Assembly: GCF_014836885.1 (NCBI RefSeq) | Contig: NZ_JACSPY010000011.1 | Coordinates: 60,435 to 96,191, forward strand | Source of the DNA: Brevibacterium gallinarum | GTDB taxonomy: Bacteria; Actinomycetota; Actinomycetes; Actinomycetales; Brevibacteriaceae | Direction: 5' to 3' | DNA: 35,757 bases | In this document: piece after piece, positions 19,506 through 26,642 of the stretch | Numbering within the stretch: the stretch's first letter is position 1 | How the letters are laid out: each line of letters opens with the position of its first letter | Position numbers and translations under genes: made by a program | Notes under the pieces: model-generated | What the model was told of the DNA's origin: nothing | The model's database searches: none | What the model saw: only the letters and a program-made list of their open reading frames with translations

Positions 19506-20263
19506 GCCACGATCGCCTCGCCGGCATCGACACCGCCCTGTACTTCATCACCGACTCCGCACAGTGTGCTGCGGCTGGCCGCTCAGTGGCCGACACCGTC
19601 GCCGAGGCGGTGGCCGGCGGAGCGGGCATGGTCCAGATCCGTGACAAGGACATCACCGACGACGCCATGTACGACCTCACGTGCGACGTGCTGCGGGCCG
19701 TCGACGAGGTGCTCGGCGATGCGAAGATCACCCGGCCGGTGCCGGTGTTCGTCAACGACCGCGTCGCCGTGGTCGAACAGCTCAACAGGGAGGGCCACCT
19801 CGTGCACCTGCACGTCGGCCAGGACGACATGCCGTTTGCCGAAGTCCGCCAGCACATCGGCCAGGAAGCCCTGCTCGGGCTCTCGGCCACCACCCCCGAT
19901 GAGTTCGCCGCCGCCCGCGAGGCCGGCTCGGTCGACCTGCTCGGCGTGGGCCTGGCGTTTCCGACGACGACGAAGAGGAACGCCCGCGATGTCCTCGGAC
20001 CCGGCAAGATCCGCGCGCTGGCCGGCGAGGCCGGTCTGCCGGTCTTCGGCATCGGCGGCATCGACCTGGCCGGTGCTGCCAAGATGCACGGCACCGGAGT
20101 CGCCGGCATCTGCGTCGTCTCAGCCATCTGCACAGCCGCCGACCCGCGGGCGGCCGCTGCTGCGATCAAGGCCGCGTTCCTCACCGGCCAGACACCCGGC
20201 ACCGAGGACCGGACTGAGACGGCCGGCGACACCGGCTCCCACACCGCAGACGGAGGACGCTGA
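19502..20263 (+). CDS. thiE: Thiamine-phosphate synthase
   Basis: Joins HMP pyrophosphate and thiazole phosphate into thiamine phosphate. 253 residues: TIM barrel with GGAGMVQIRDKD, VFVNDRVAVVEQ, LHVGQDDMP, LGLSATTPDEFAAA, LLGVGLAFPTTTKRNA and VFGIGGIDLAG. Family length is about 210-225; the C-terminus adds a Thr/Gly-rich, disordered-looking stretch after about residue 235 (TPGTEDRTETAGDTGSHTADGG). Starts inside the thiM stop and ends 2 nt before thiD, so translation is coupled through the operon. Confidence 0.95.
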   Translation: MSHDRLAGIDTALYFITDSAQCAAAGRSVADTVAEAVAGGAGMVQIRDKDITDDAMYDLTCDVLRAVDEVLGDAKITRPVPVFVNDRVAVVEQLNREGHLVHLHVGQDDMPFAEVRQHIGQEALLGLSATTPDEFAAAREAGSVDLLGVGLAFPTTTKRNARDVLGPGKIRALAGEAGLPVFGIGGIDLAGAAKMHGTGVAGICVVSAICTAADPRAAAAAIKAAFLTGQTPGTEDRTETAGDTGSHTADGGR

Positions 20264-20265
20264 AA

Positions 20266-21222
20266 ATGACCGCACCCGCATCCCGCCCGCCGATCGCCCT
20301 GTCCATCGCCGGCACCGACCCGTCCGGCGGCGCCGGCATCCACGCCGACCTCAAGGCCTTCTGTGCCCGCGGCGTCTACGGCACCACCGCGATCACCGCG
20401 CTAGTGGCGCAGAACACCCACGGCGTCAGCGAGGTCTACGGCATCGACGATGCCCTCGTTTCCTCCCAGCTGGCCAGCGTGCTCGACGACATGCCCGTCG
20501 ATGCGACGAAGACCGGGATGCTCGCAACCCGCAGCCTCGTCGAACTCGTCTGCCGGAGTGCCGATGAGAAGGACCTCGGCTACTTCGTCGTCGACCCCGT
20601 CATGGTCGCCACCTCCGGGCACCGGCTGCTCGATGACGACGCCGTCGATTCGGTCCGCAGCCAGCTCATGCCGCGTGCGGACCTCATCACCCCGAACCTG
20701 CCCGAGGCCGCACTGCTGCTCAGCGACACGGAACCCGAAGCCGCAAGCATCGAGCAGATGCGCGACCAGGCCGGCCGGCTCATCGACCGCGGCGCGAACG
20801 GCGTGCTGCTCAAAGGCGGCCACGGTGCCGACGACGAGGTCGTCGACGTCCTCGCCCTGGCCGACGGCACCACCGCCGAGTTCACCCACACCCGCATCCG
20901 CACCCCGAACACCCACGGCACCGGCTGCACCCTGTCGGCGACGATCACCGCCGAGATGGCCGCCGCCCGCCACGGGCAGGCGAGCATGGCCTCGGCAGCG
21001 GACACCACCGCCTCGGGAGCGGAGACCACCGCCTCGGGAGCGGAGACCACCGCCTCGGGAACGGAGATCACCACCTCGGAGACCATCACTGCAGCCGTCG
21101 AACGGTCACTGGACTACCTCGCCCGTGCGCTGGCCTCGGCGGCCGACTGGCAGCTGAGCCTCAACCCCGAAGGCGCCCACGGGCCGGTCGACCACCTCGT
21201 CGACCTCACCGTCACCCGCTGA
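20266..21222 (+). CDS. thiD: Hydroxymethylpyrimidine/phosphomethylpyrimidine kinase
   Basis: Phosphorylates HMP and HMP-P to HMP pyrophosphate. 318 residues against about 265-280 normally. Motifs: ALSIAGTDPSGGAGIHADLKAF at the start, TALVAQNTHGV, VDPVMVATSGHRLL, TPNLPEAALLL, VLLKGGHGADDEVVD and the anion-hole loop NTHGTGCTLSATITAEMA. The surplus is a Thr/Ala/Ser stretch (about residues 244-273) placed right after that loop and encoded by 21-bp tandem repeats; in the family fold this joins helices on the surface, so activity may be kept. Third gene of the riboswitch operon. Confidence 0.94.
   Translation: MTAPASRPPIALSIAGTDPSGGAGIHADLKAFCARGVYGTTAITALVAQNTHGVSEVYGIDDALVSSQLASVLDDMPVDATKTGMLATRSLVELVCRSADEKDLGYFVVDPVMVATSGHRLLDDDAVDSVRSQLMPRADLITPNLPEAALLLSDTEPEAASIEQMRDQAGRLIDRGANGVLLKGGHGADDEVVDVLALADGTTAEFTHTRIRTPNTHGTGCTLSATITAEMAAARHGQASMASAADTTASGAETTASGAETTASGTEITTSETITAAVERSLDYLARALASAADWQLSLNPEGAHGPVDHLVDLTVTR
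21001..21084 (+). repeat. 21-bp tandem repeats inside thiD
   Basis: Three near-identical 21-bp units (21001-21021, 21022-21042, 21043-21063) and a decayed fourth (21064-21084) encode [D/E]TTASG[A/T] units. In frame, so length changes would keep the protein intact. Confidence 0.9.
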
Positions 21223-21281
21223 ACCCACCCACCTCGAAGATGAGCGCCCGCCGCGCGCGGGCACCGTAGGAAAGGACTTCC

Positions 21282-22037
21282 ATGACCGACCGCAACCGCT
21301 TCGTCGCAGGCGAGCACACCCAGGCGATCTGGGACTCCGTCGCCGGCACCCTCGATGAGATCGAGAACCTGCCCTTCCTCGACGCCCTGGCCACCGGCGA
21401 ACTGCCGGTGCAGACCTTCGTCAACTACATCCTGCAGGACGAGCTCTACCTCAACGGCTACGCCCGCGCCATGAGCCAGCTCGGCGTACGCGCCCCGCAC
21501 CGCGAGGACACCCGGTTCTGGGCCCTCGCGGCAGGCGAGGCCGTCACTGTCGAAGAGGACATGCACGGCGCACTGCTGGCCGAGGAGCGGTTCGCCCCGG
21601 CCCGCCGCCAGCTGACCGACCCCGACGGCCAGCCGCAGCCCTCGCCGACGACCCTGGGCTACACCTCCTACCTCATCGCCCAGGCCGCAACCGCTGCCTA
21701 CCCGGTCGGTGTGGCCGCAGTGCTGCCGTGCTTCTGGGTCTACGCCCACATGGGCAAGGTGCTCACCGAACGCGTCGGCGAGGCAATGGACTCCCACCCG
21801 TACCGTGCCTGGATCGAAACCTACGACAGCGCCGAATTCGACGAATCGGTCGACGGTGCCGTTGCGATCCTCGAACGCGAGATGGCCGCAGCCGATGCGC
21901 CCACCCGGCAGGCCATGATGGCGGCATTCGCGCAGGCCACCGTGTACGAACTGCACTTCTGGGCGTCTGCGCACATCTTCCAGTCCTGGGACGTCGCCGC
22001 ACTCGGCGAACCGGCAGTCGAGGCCGCGCTATCCTGA
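21282..22037 (+). CDS. tenA: TenA-family aminopyrimidine aminohydrolase (thiaminase II)
   Basis: Salvages thiamine breakdown products by converting 4-amino-5-aminomethyl-pyrimidine to HMP. 251 residues, all-helical. Active-site features of the TenA_C class are visible: the catalytic Cys in AVLPCFWVYAHMGK, LQDELYLNGYARAM, and the Glu in TVYELHFWASA. The AGGAAAGGA ribosome site precedes the ATG. It follows thiD by 59 nt and is likely the last gene of the thiamine operon. Its stop overlaps the proposed -10 of the next gene. Confidence 0.92.
   Translation: MTDRNRFVAGEHTQAIWDSVAGTLDEIENLPFLDALATGELPVQTFVNYILQDELYLNGYARAMSQLGVRAPHREDTRFWALAAGEAVTVEEDMHGALLAEERFAPARRQLTDPDGQPQPSPTTLGYTSYLIAQAATAAYPVGVAAVLPCFWVYAHMGKVLTERVGEAMDSHPYRAWIETYDSAEFDESVDGAVAILEREMAAADAPTRQAMMAAFAQATVYELHFWASAHIFQSWDVAALGEPAVEAALS
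22030..22035 (+). promoter_or_regulatory. -10 box TATCCT of the epimerase pseudogene
   Basis: TATCCT followed by 6 nt and ATG 22042, overlapping the end of tenA. The remnant gene keeps an intact leaderless-type start. Confidence 0.4.
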
Positions 22038-22041
22038 GCGG

Positions 22042-23142
22042 ATGACGGCGATGAGCGACACCCCCGAGACCAGCCCAGCCAGCACCTCCCAGGACAGCGC
22101 TGGTGCGGCCGGCCTGGGGCGGGTCGTGATCGGCGGATCCAGCGGCTTCATCGGCCGCCACCTCGTCGAGAGGTATCGGGCCCGAGGCCGGGAGGTCGTC
22201 ACGATCTCCCGGTCAGCAGCCGACCTCACCTGGGATGACACGGACGGGATTGCCGCCGCTGTCGACGGTGCCGGGCTCGTCATCGGGCTGGCCGGCAAGA
22301 GCGTCGGCTGCCGCTACACGGCGAAGAACCGTTAGGAGATCTTCACCTCACGGCTGGCGACCACCACGGCCCTGTCCGATGCGATCGCAGCCGCACAGAA
22401 TCCGCCGCCGCTGTGGATCAACGCCTCGACCGCAACGATCTATCGTCACGCCGATGACCGGCCGATGACCGAATCCGGCGGCGAGATCGGTGAGGGCTTC
22501 TCCGTCGACGTCGCCCGAGCCTGGGAGCGCGCACTCTTCGCCGCCGACCTGCCGGCCACCCGCCGGGTCGCCCTGCGCACCGCGATCGTGCTCGGACGCG
22601 ACACGTCCGAGGCTGCCAGCAGCTCCGGGACCGCCGGCAGCTCAGGAGCCGGCCGCAGCTTAGGGGCCGGCAACCGCAACGGCGCACTCGGCCCGCTCAT
22701 CAACTTAGCCCGCATCGGCCTCGGCGGCGCCCAGTACGACGGCCGCTGGCCGGCGACGCCCGGCCGCCGGCGCGCCGGCACCGCCCACACCTACGGCACA
22801 CCCGGTGCCCGGCAGCGGTTCAGCTGGATCCACCTCGACGACGTCGCCGGCATCATCGACTTCCTCGAAGACCATCCCGAGCTCGACGGTCCCATCAACG
22901 CCGCCGCCCCGAATCCCTCGGACAACCGCGGCTTCATGGCAGCACTCCGGCGGGCCTGCGGGATGCCGGTCGGCCTGCCGGTGGCGCGCTGGATGCTCGA
23001 GATCGGCGCGATCGCGATGCGCACTGAGACCGAACTCGTGCTCAAGAGCCGCTGGGTGCTGCCCGAACGGCTGCTCGCCGCCGGCTACGAGTTCGCCTAC
23101 CCGGACCTGGACTCCGCCGTCGACGACGCCGTCAACGGCTGA
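22042..23142 (+). pseudogene. NAD(P)-dependent epimerase (DUF1731/YfcH type), broken by in-frame TAG
   Basis: Short-chain dehydrogenase-like sugar-epimerase family (DUF1731), function unsettled in the family. Codons 1-97 carry the nucleotide-binding start (VVIGGSSGFIGRHLVERYRARG) up to CRYTAKNR. A TAG at 22333-22335 stops it. The same frame then continues without any further stop to 23142 as EIFTSRLATTTALSDAI..., PLWINASTATIYRHADDRPMTE, VALRTAIVLGRD, WIHLDDVAGIIDF and the C-terminal DUF1731 block (GMPVGLPVARWMLEIGAIAMRTETELVLKSRWVLPERLLAAGYEF). In relatives the site reads NRxEIF, so one base change (for example AAG to TAG) explains it. No frameshift is present. There is also a Ser/Gly-rich insertion near 22611-22680. 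Confidence 0.88.
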
Positions 23143-23201
23143 CCGCGCCGGCCGGGCGAGGGAAGGTGTCAGGCCGGGGCAGCGCCAGGGGAGTGCCCGG
23201 C

Positions 23202-23987
23202 TCAGAGGGCGAGGATGAGCACGCCGAGGATGCTGAGCACGCTGGCTGAGACGATGTCGAGGACCATATCGGCCCGCGGGGTGCGTAGCAGTGTTGAGAC
23301 CCGGTCGGCGACGAGCACGAGACCGGCAGCGTAGAGACCCAGGCAGCCGACGATCGTGCCGACGACGATCGCATAGTCGAGCAGCGCCGGATCAGCCGGG
23401 ATGAACGTCGGCAGCACCGCGAGGAAGAACAGCCCGGACTTCGGGTTCGTCAGCGCGGTGAACAGGCCGGTGGTGAAGCTCGACAGTGCTGAAGGGGTGC
23501 GCAGGGAGGCGTTGACCTCTCCCAGATCGAGCGCGCCGGTCGAAGCGGTCCCCGCCGGTGCCCCGATTCCCGCACCGGCGGCCGCGCCCGAGGCGGTGGC
23601 TGCGGTGAGCATGCCGCCGCGGCTGCGGGCTCGGCGGGTGGCCCACCAGCTGCGCAGCAGCGGGTAGGCGGCCTTCGCGCCGAGGAACAGCAGGTAGATT
23701 CCGCCGACGGTCTTGACCGCAGCGAGCAGGGCGGGTTCGCGCTGCATGATCGCGGCGACGCCGGTGATCGCCAGCACTGCCCACACGAGTGCCCCAAGCG
23801 CAGTCCCCGTTGTGCAGAAGAGGCCCGCCCGCCGGCGCAGGGCGCCGTAGCGGAGGACGAGCATGGTCTCGGGACCTGGCGTCACGGAGATGCCGACCGA
23901 GGCGGCGAAGAGCGCGCCGAACACGGTGAGAGTTACGAGAACCTCCTCTGAACAACGGGGACTGCATCCTTTGTGAGCGCCGGCCAT
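23202..23987 (-). CDS. LysE/RhtB-family amino-acid exporter
   Basis: Exports amino acids or related small molecules. The core shows ASVGISVTPGPETMLVLRYGALRRRAGL, typical of LysE/RhtB, GTALGALVWAVLAITGVAA, KTVGGIYLLFLGAKAAY, FTTGLFTALTNPKSGLFFLAVLPTFI and a last helix DIVSASVLSILGVLIL; six helices in total. A central cytoplasmic loop carries an unusual Ala/Gly-rich insert of about 45 residues. The start is uncertain: ATG 23987 adds 21 non-family residues, while the strong GAGGAGG ribosome site is followed not by ATG or GTG at normal distance but by GTA, and the next in-frame GTG (23924) is 17 nt away. Divergent from a LysR regulator, which is the usual partner. Confidence 0.82.
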   Translation of the reverse strand: MAGAHKGCSPRCSEEVLVTLTVFGALFAASVGISVTPGPETMLVLRYGALRRRAGLFCTTGTALGALVWAVLAITGVAAIMQREPALLAAVKTVGGIYLLFLGAKAAYPLLRSWWATRRARSRGGMLTAATASGAAAGAGIGAPAGTASTGALDLGEVNASLRTPSALSSFTTGLFTALTNPKSGLFFLAVLPTFIPADPALLDYAIVVGTIVGCLGLYAAGLVLVADRVSTLLRTPRADMVLDIVSASVLSILGVLILAL

Positions 23988-24089
23988 GCACTCCTACATG
24001 CAGTGCCGACAGGAACATTGTGGAACCCGCAATCATCAGGCACAAGCAGAGAAACGCTGATAACCATTCGGTTTTGCCTACATGTCGGT

Positions 24090-24095
24090 TAGGCT
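24090..24095 (+). promoter_or_regulatory. -10 box TAGGCT of the LysR gene
   Basis: TAGGCT, then 6 nt, then ATG 24102. A TTGCCT (24075-24080) lies 9 nt further up and is too close to be a standard -35. The upstream GTG at 24096 immediately after the box would lie before the transcript start. Confidence 0.4.
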
Positions 24096-24101
24096 GTGCG
24101 C

Positions 24102-25013
24102 ATGCGCTCCTGGGACCTCAACCGGCTCCGCATCTGGCGGGCCGTCGTCACCGCCGGATCCGTCGTCGAGGCCGCCGCCAACCTCGGCTACCGGCCGGCG
24201 ACGATCAGCCAGCACATCGCCACCCTCCAGCAGTCGACCGGCCTGGAGCTCTACCGGCGGGCCGGGCGCGGCATCGAGATCACCGAGGCCGGCCGCAAAC
24301 TTGCCGAGGAGGCGGCCAAGATCCTCGACCAGGTCCGCCGGCTCGACGGCACCGTCGATGACATGACGTCGTCACCGGATCCGCGCATCGTGTTCTCCGG
24401 GTTCACCTCCTTCCACGAGACCCTGCTGCCACCGGTCGTCGACTCCGTCGTGCGGACCTTCCCGACGATCCGCTTCGAGATCCTCGACAATGAGCGCGAC
24501 TCCGCCCCCTCCCCGCGGCTGCCGGACATCGAGATCCGCAGCGAGGCCGGCTTCGCCACCGCCACCGAGCTGCCCGGCACCATCCGCACACCGCTGTTCG
24601 ACGACGAGTTCCACCTCGTCGTGCCCACCAGCCACCGCCTCGCAGACGCCGGCGAAGTGCCGCTTGCCGAGATCTCCGAGGAGCGCTGGATCGACGCCGA
24701 ATCCCGCGCCACCGCCGGAATGAGCGCGATCCGGCACGCGTGTGCCGCCGCTGGGATCGCCCCGCGGGTCATCGCCCGCTCCGAAGGCCACTACGCAGCG
24801 CTGGCCCTCGTTGCCGCCGGCCACGGCATCACCCTGCTTCCGGCTCTGGCCGTGCTCAGCCTGCCGGCTGGGCTTACGAGTGTGGCGCTGACCCACCCGG
24901 TGCCCTCCCGGCGGGTGTGCATGCACGTCGTCGAGCAGTCCGCCCACCTGCCGCACATCAGCTTCACCGCCGATGAGATCATCGCCCAGGCCGAGGGCTT
25001 CGGACTCGTCTGA
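24102..25013 (+). CDS. LysR-family transcriptional regulator
   Basis: DNA-binding regulator controlling the adjacent exporter, by family habit. About 303 residues. The N-terminal winged helix-turn-helix is at residues 3-62 (LNRLRIWRAVVTAGSVVEAAANLGYRPATISQHIATLQQSTGLELYRR) and the effector-binding domain at about 90-300. Effector unknown. Start ATG 24102 follows the TAGGCT box by 6 nt; GTG 24096 is the alternative, adding two residues. The 108-bp gap to the LysE gene would hold its operator; TTGCCTA and TAGGC half-sites near 24075-24095 are candidates. Confidence 0.9.
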   Translation: MRSWDLNRLRIWRAVVTAGSVVEAAANLGYRPATISQHIATLQQSTGLELYRRAGRGIEITEAGRKLAEEAAKILDQVRRLDGTVDDMTSSPDPRIVFSGFTSFHETLLPPVVDSVVRTFPTIRFEILDNERDSAPSPRLPDIEIRSEAGFATATELPGTIRTPLFDDEFHLVVPTSHRLADAGEVPLAEISEERWIDAESRATAGMSAIRHACAAAGIAPRVIARSEGHYAALALVAAGHGITLLPALAVLSLPAGLTSVALTHPVPSRRVCMHVVEQSAHLPHISFTADEIIAQAEGFGLV

Positions 25014-25036
25014 CAGAACGCCGCCGTGTGCCAGGA

Positions 25037-25063
25037 CGGTGACACCGACGTCACCGCGGTGAC
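25037..25063 (+). promoter_or_regulatory. Triple CGGTGAC half-site element before the four-paralogue cluster
   Basis: CGGTGAC (25037-25043), its complement GTCACCG (25050-25056) after a 6-nt spacer, and CGGTGAC again (25057-25063) directly abutting. The last two make a perfect 14-bp palindrome. It lies 25 bp before the ATG of the first membrane-protein gene. A regulator-binding site is the likeliest reading; a short hairpin in the leader is the alternative. Confidence 0.5.
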
Positions 25064-25087
25064 GCAGACGGCGGCCACGCTGGAGGC

Positions 25088-25561
25088 ATGAGACTGACCA
25101 CCTGCCTGCTCGCCGTCACCGCGATCGCCTGCCTCGCCGGCTCGCTGACGATGCCGGTGCTGCGCTATGCGAACCGGGACTTCGCCCGCCACGACATCTT
25201 CATCGCCACCGGTGAGGCCCCGGCTCTGCCGCTGCTGGCCGTGCCGGTCTTCTTCATGGCCGCCGTCGTCATCGTCGCTGCGCTCTCCGGTGCGCACACC
25301 CGGGAGGCCGGGGCATTCGGTCTCGCCGCGGGCGCCTTCCAGCTCCTCGGCATCGGCGAAACGATCCGCGTGCGGCGCGACCACGTCATCATGTGGGACG
25401 GCATCGCGCCCAACGGGGAGCCCATCGGCGGCACCGAGCAGCCTGAGCTCTGGTGGGGGCTGGCGTTTGCCGCAGCGGCCGGTTTCGCTCTTGTTGCCGC
25501 TGGCATTGTGCAGATCGAAGAGCATCGCTACCGCGCGCCTGAGCAGCGCCACGGGCCGTGA
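25088..25561 (+). CDS. Unknown four-helix membrane protein, paralogue 1 of 4
   Basis: Not recognised. 157 residues: helix 1 about 4-22, then PVLRY (23-27) and a polar loop; helix 2 about 47-67; helix 3 about 74-92; a loop holding MWDG (102-105), PIGG (112-115) and PELWWG (119-124); helix 4 about 125-143; charged C-terminus. If the N-terminus is inside, both conserved loops face outward. A GGAGG sits 1 nt from the ATG, too close for a usual ribosome site. First of four tandem related genes; ordered motifs and equal spacing show common descent. Separated from the second gene by 92 nt. Confidence 0.8.
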   Translation: MRLTTCLLAVTAIACLAGSLTMPVLRYANRDFARHDIFIATGEAPALPLLAVPVFFMAAVVIVAALSGAHTREAGAFGLAAGAFQLLGIGETIRVRRDHVIMWDGIAPNGEPIGGTEQPELWWGLAFAAAAGFALVAAGIVQIEEHRYRAPEQRHGP

Positions 25562-25653
25562 CCGCGCGACCGAGGCGGTGCCCGCCTGCGCCTGTGTCGG
25601 AACCGGCACAGCGGCGTCACCACCGGCACGCTGAGTCATCAGAGGCTGGAGAT

Positions 25654-26163
25654 ATGAGAACGACAACCCGCGTCCTGACCGCCGTGACGGTCGCACTGTT
25701 CGCTGCGGCCTTCTGGGTGCCGGTGTTGCGCTTCACCGACCGCAGATTCAGCTCCGATGACATCGGCCTCATCTCCGCAGCGACAGCCGGTGAGCTCTCA
25801 CCGCTGATCTTCCTCGGCGTCCTCGCCGCAGTGGTCCTGTGCTTCTGCGCTTTCACCGGCATGCTGCCGCGGGCGGGCGGCTGGATCGGGCTCGCCGGCT
25901 GCGTCTGCATTGCCGCCGGGGCGGTTTCGGTGCTGTCGAACCTGTGGATGTTCGGCATCCTCTGGGACGGCGTCACCGCTGACGGGATGCCCACCGGCGG
26001 GATGATCCTGCCCGAACCTTGGTGGGGCACGGCACTCATCGCAGCAGCAACGCTGATCCTGGCGCTCGCCTCGATCCTGCAGCTGGTGGCGGCCCACCGC
26101 AGCAGGCGCGCCCAGGCCCGGCGGGCTGACCCGGCACCGGCAGGGGAGGAGTCTGCATCATGA
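25654..26163 (+). CDS. Unknown four-helix membrane protein, paralogue 2 of 4
   Basis: 169 residues with the same plan: helix 1 about 5-22, PVLRF (23-27), helix 2 about 50-68, helix 3 about 75-97, LWDG (103-106), PTGG (113-116), PEPWWG (120-125), helix 4 about 126-147, then an Arg/Ala-rich tail. Several Cys in helices 2 and 3 (C63, C65, C83, C85). The ATG at 25654 follows a GGAG and starts at the paralogue-aligned position; the open frame extends to 25558, but that part is not conserved. The stop overlaps the next ATG by 4 nt, so translation is coupled. Confidence 0.8.
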   Translation: MRTTTRVLTAVTVALFAAAFWVPVLRFTDRRFSSDDIGLISAATAGELSPLIFLGVLAAVVLCFCAFTGMLPRAGGWIGLAGCVCIAAGAVSVLSNLWMFGILWDGVTADGMPTGGMILPEPWWGTALIAAATLILALASILQLVAAHRSRRAQARRADPAPAGEESAS

Positions 26164-26642
26164 TCATCGCCTCACGTGTGCTCTCCATCACCGCGCTCGT
26201 GCTGCTGGCAGCCACGATCCCAGTGCCCGTGCTGCGCGTCGAGGACGCGCACTACGACGACCTCGCCGTCAACGTCGTCACCGCCATCGGTCTCTCACCG
26301 CTGGCCGCGCTTCTCGCACCTGGCATACTCATCGTCGTGCTCGTGGTCATCCAGTCCTTCGCCGGCTGGCGGCCCGGCATCTGGGCGTGGATCGGCTACA
26401 TCGGCGCGCTCTTCCTGACACTCGGGGCATTCGGTGCCTTCACCGGGGACAACCGGCCCTCGCTCATGTGGGACGGTGTCGACGATCAGGGCCGGCCGAC
26501 CGGCGGCATGGAAGTCCCCGAACCCTGGCTCGGCCTGCTGCTCATCGTGTGCGCCGCCGGAGTGCTCGCCCACGCCGCGACCCTGCAGCTGCTCGCTGCC
26601 CGGCAGGCACCACCTGCCGCTGCGAACCCGGATCCGGCATGA
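26160..26642 (+). CDS. Unknown four-helix membrane protein, paralogue 3 of 4
   Basis: 160 residues: helix 1 about 4-22, PVLRV (23-27), helix 2 about 48-66, helix 3 about 74-94, MWDG (103-106), PTGG (113-116), PEPWLG (120-125), helix 4 about 126-146, Pro/Ala-rich tail. Closest to paralogue 4, sharing IQSfaGWrPgiWaWIGyiG between helices 2 and 3. Overlaps both neighbours by ATGA. Confidence 0.8.
   Translation: MIIASRVLSITALVLLAATIPVPVLRVEDAHYDDLAVNVVTAIGLSPLAALLAPGILIVVLVVIQSFAGWRPGIWAWIGYIGALFLTLGAFGAFTGDNRPSLMWDGVDDQGRPTGGMEVPEPWLGLLLIVCAAGVLAHAATLQLLAARQAPPAAANPDPA

Noticed and set aside
21001..21084. CRISPR-like array
   Set aside because: The repeats are directly adjacent without spacers and are in frame within thiD.
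22333..22335. TAG as a recoded pyrrolysine or other special codon
   Set aside because: No recoding element or tRNA is visible, and relatives have an ordinary residue here; a simple nonsense mutation is the better explanation.
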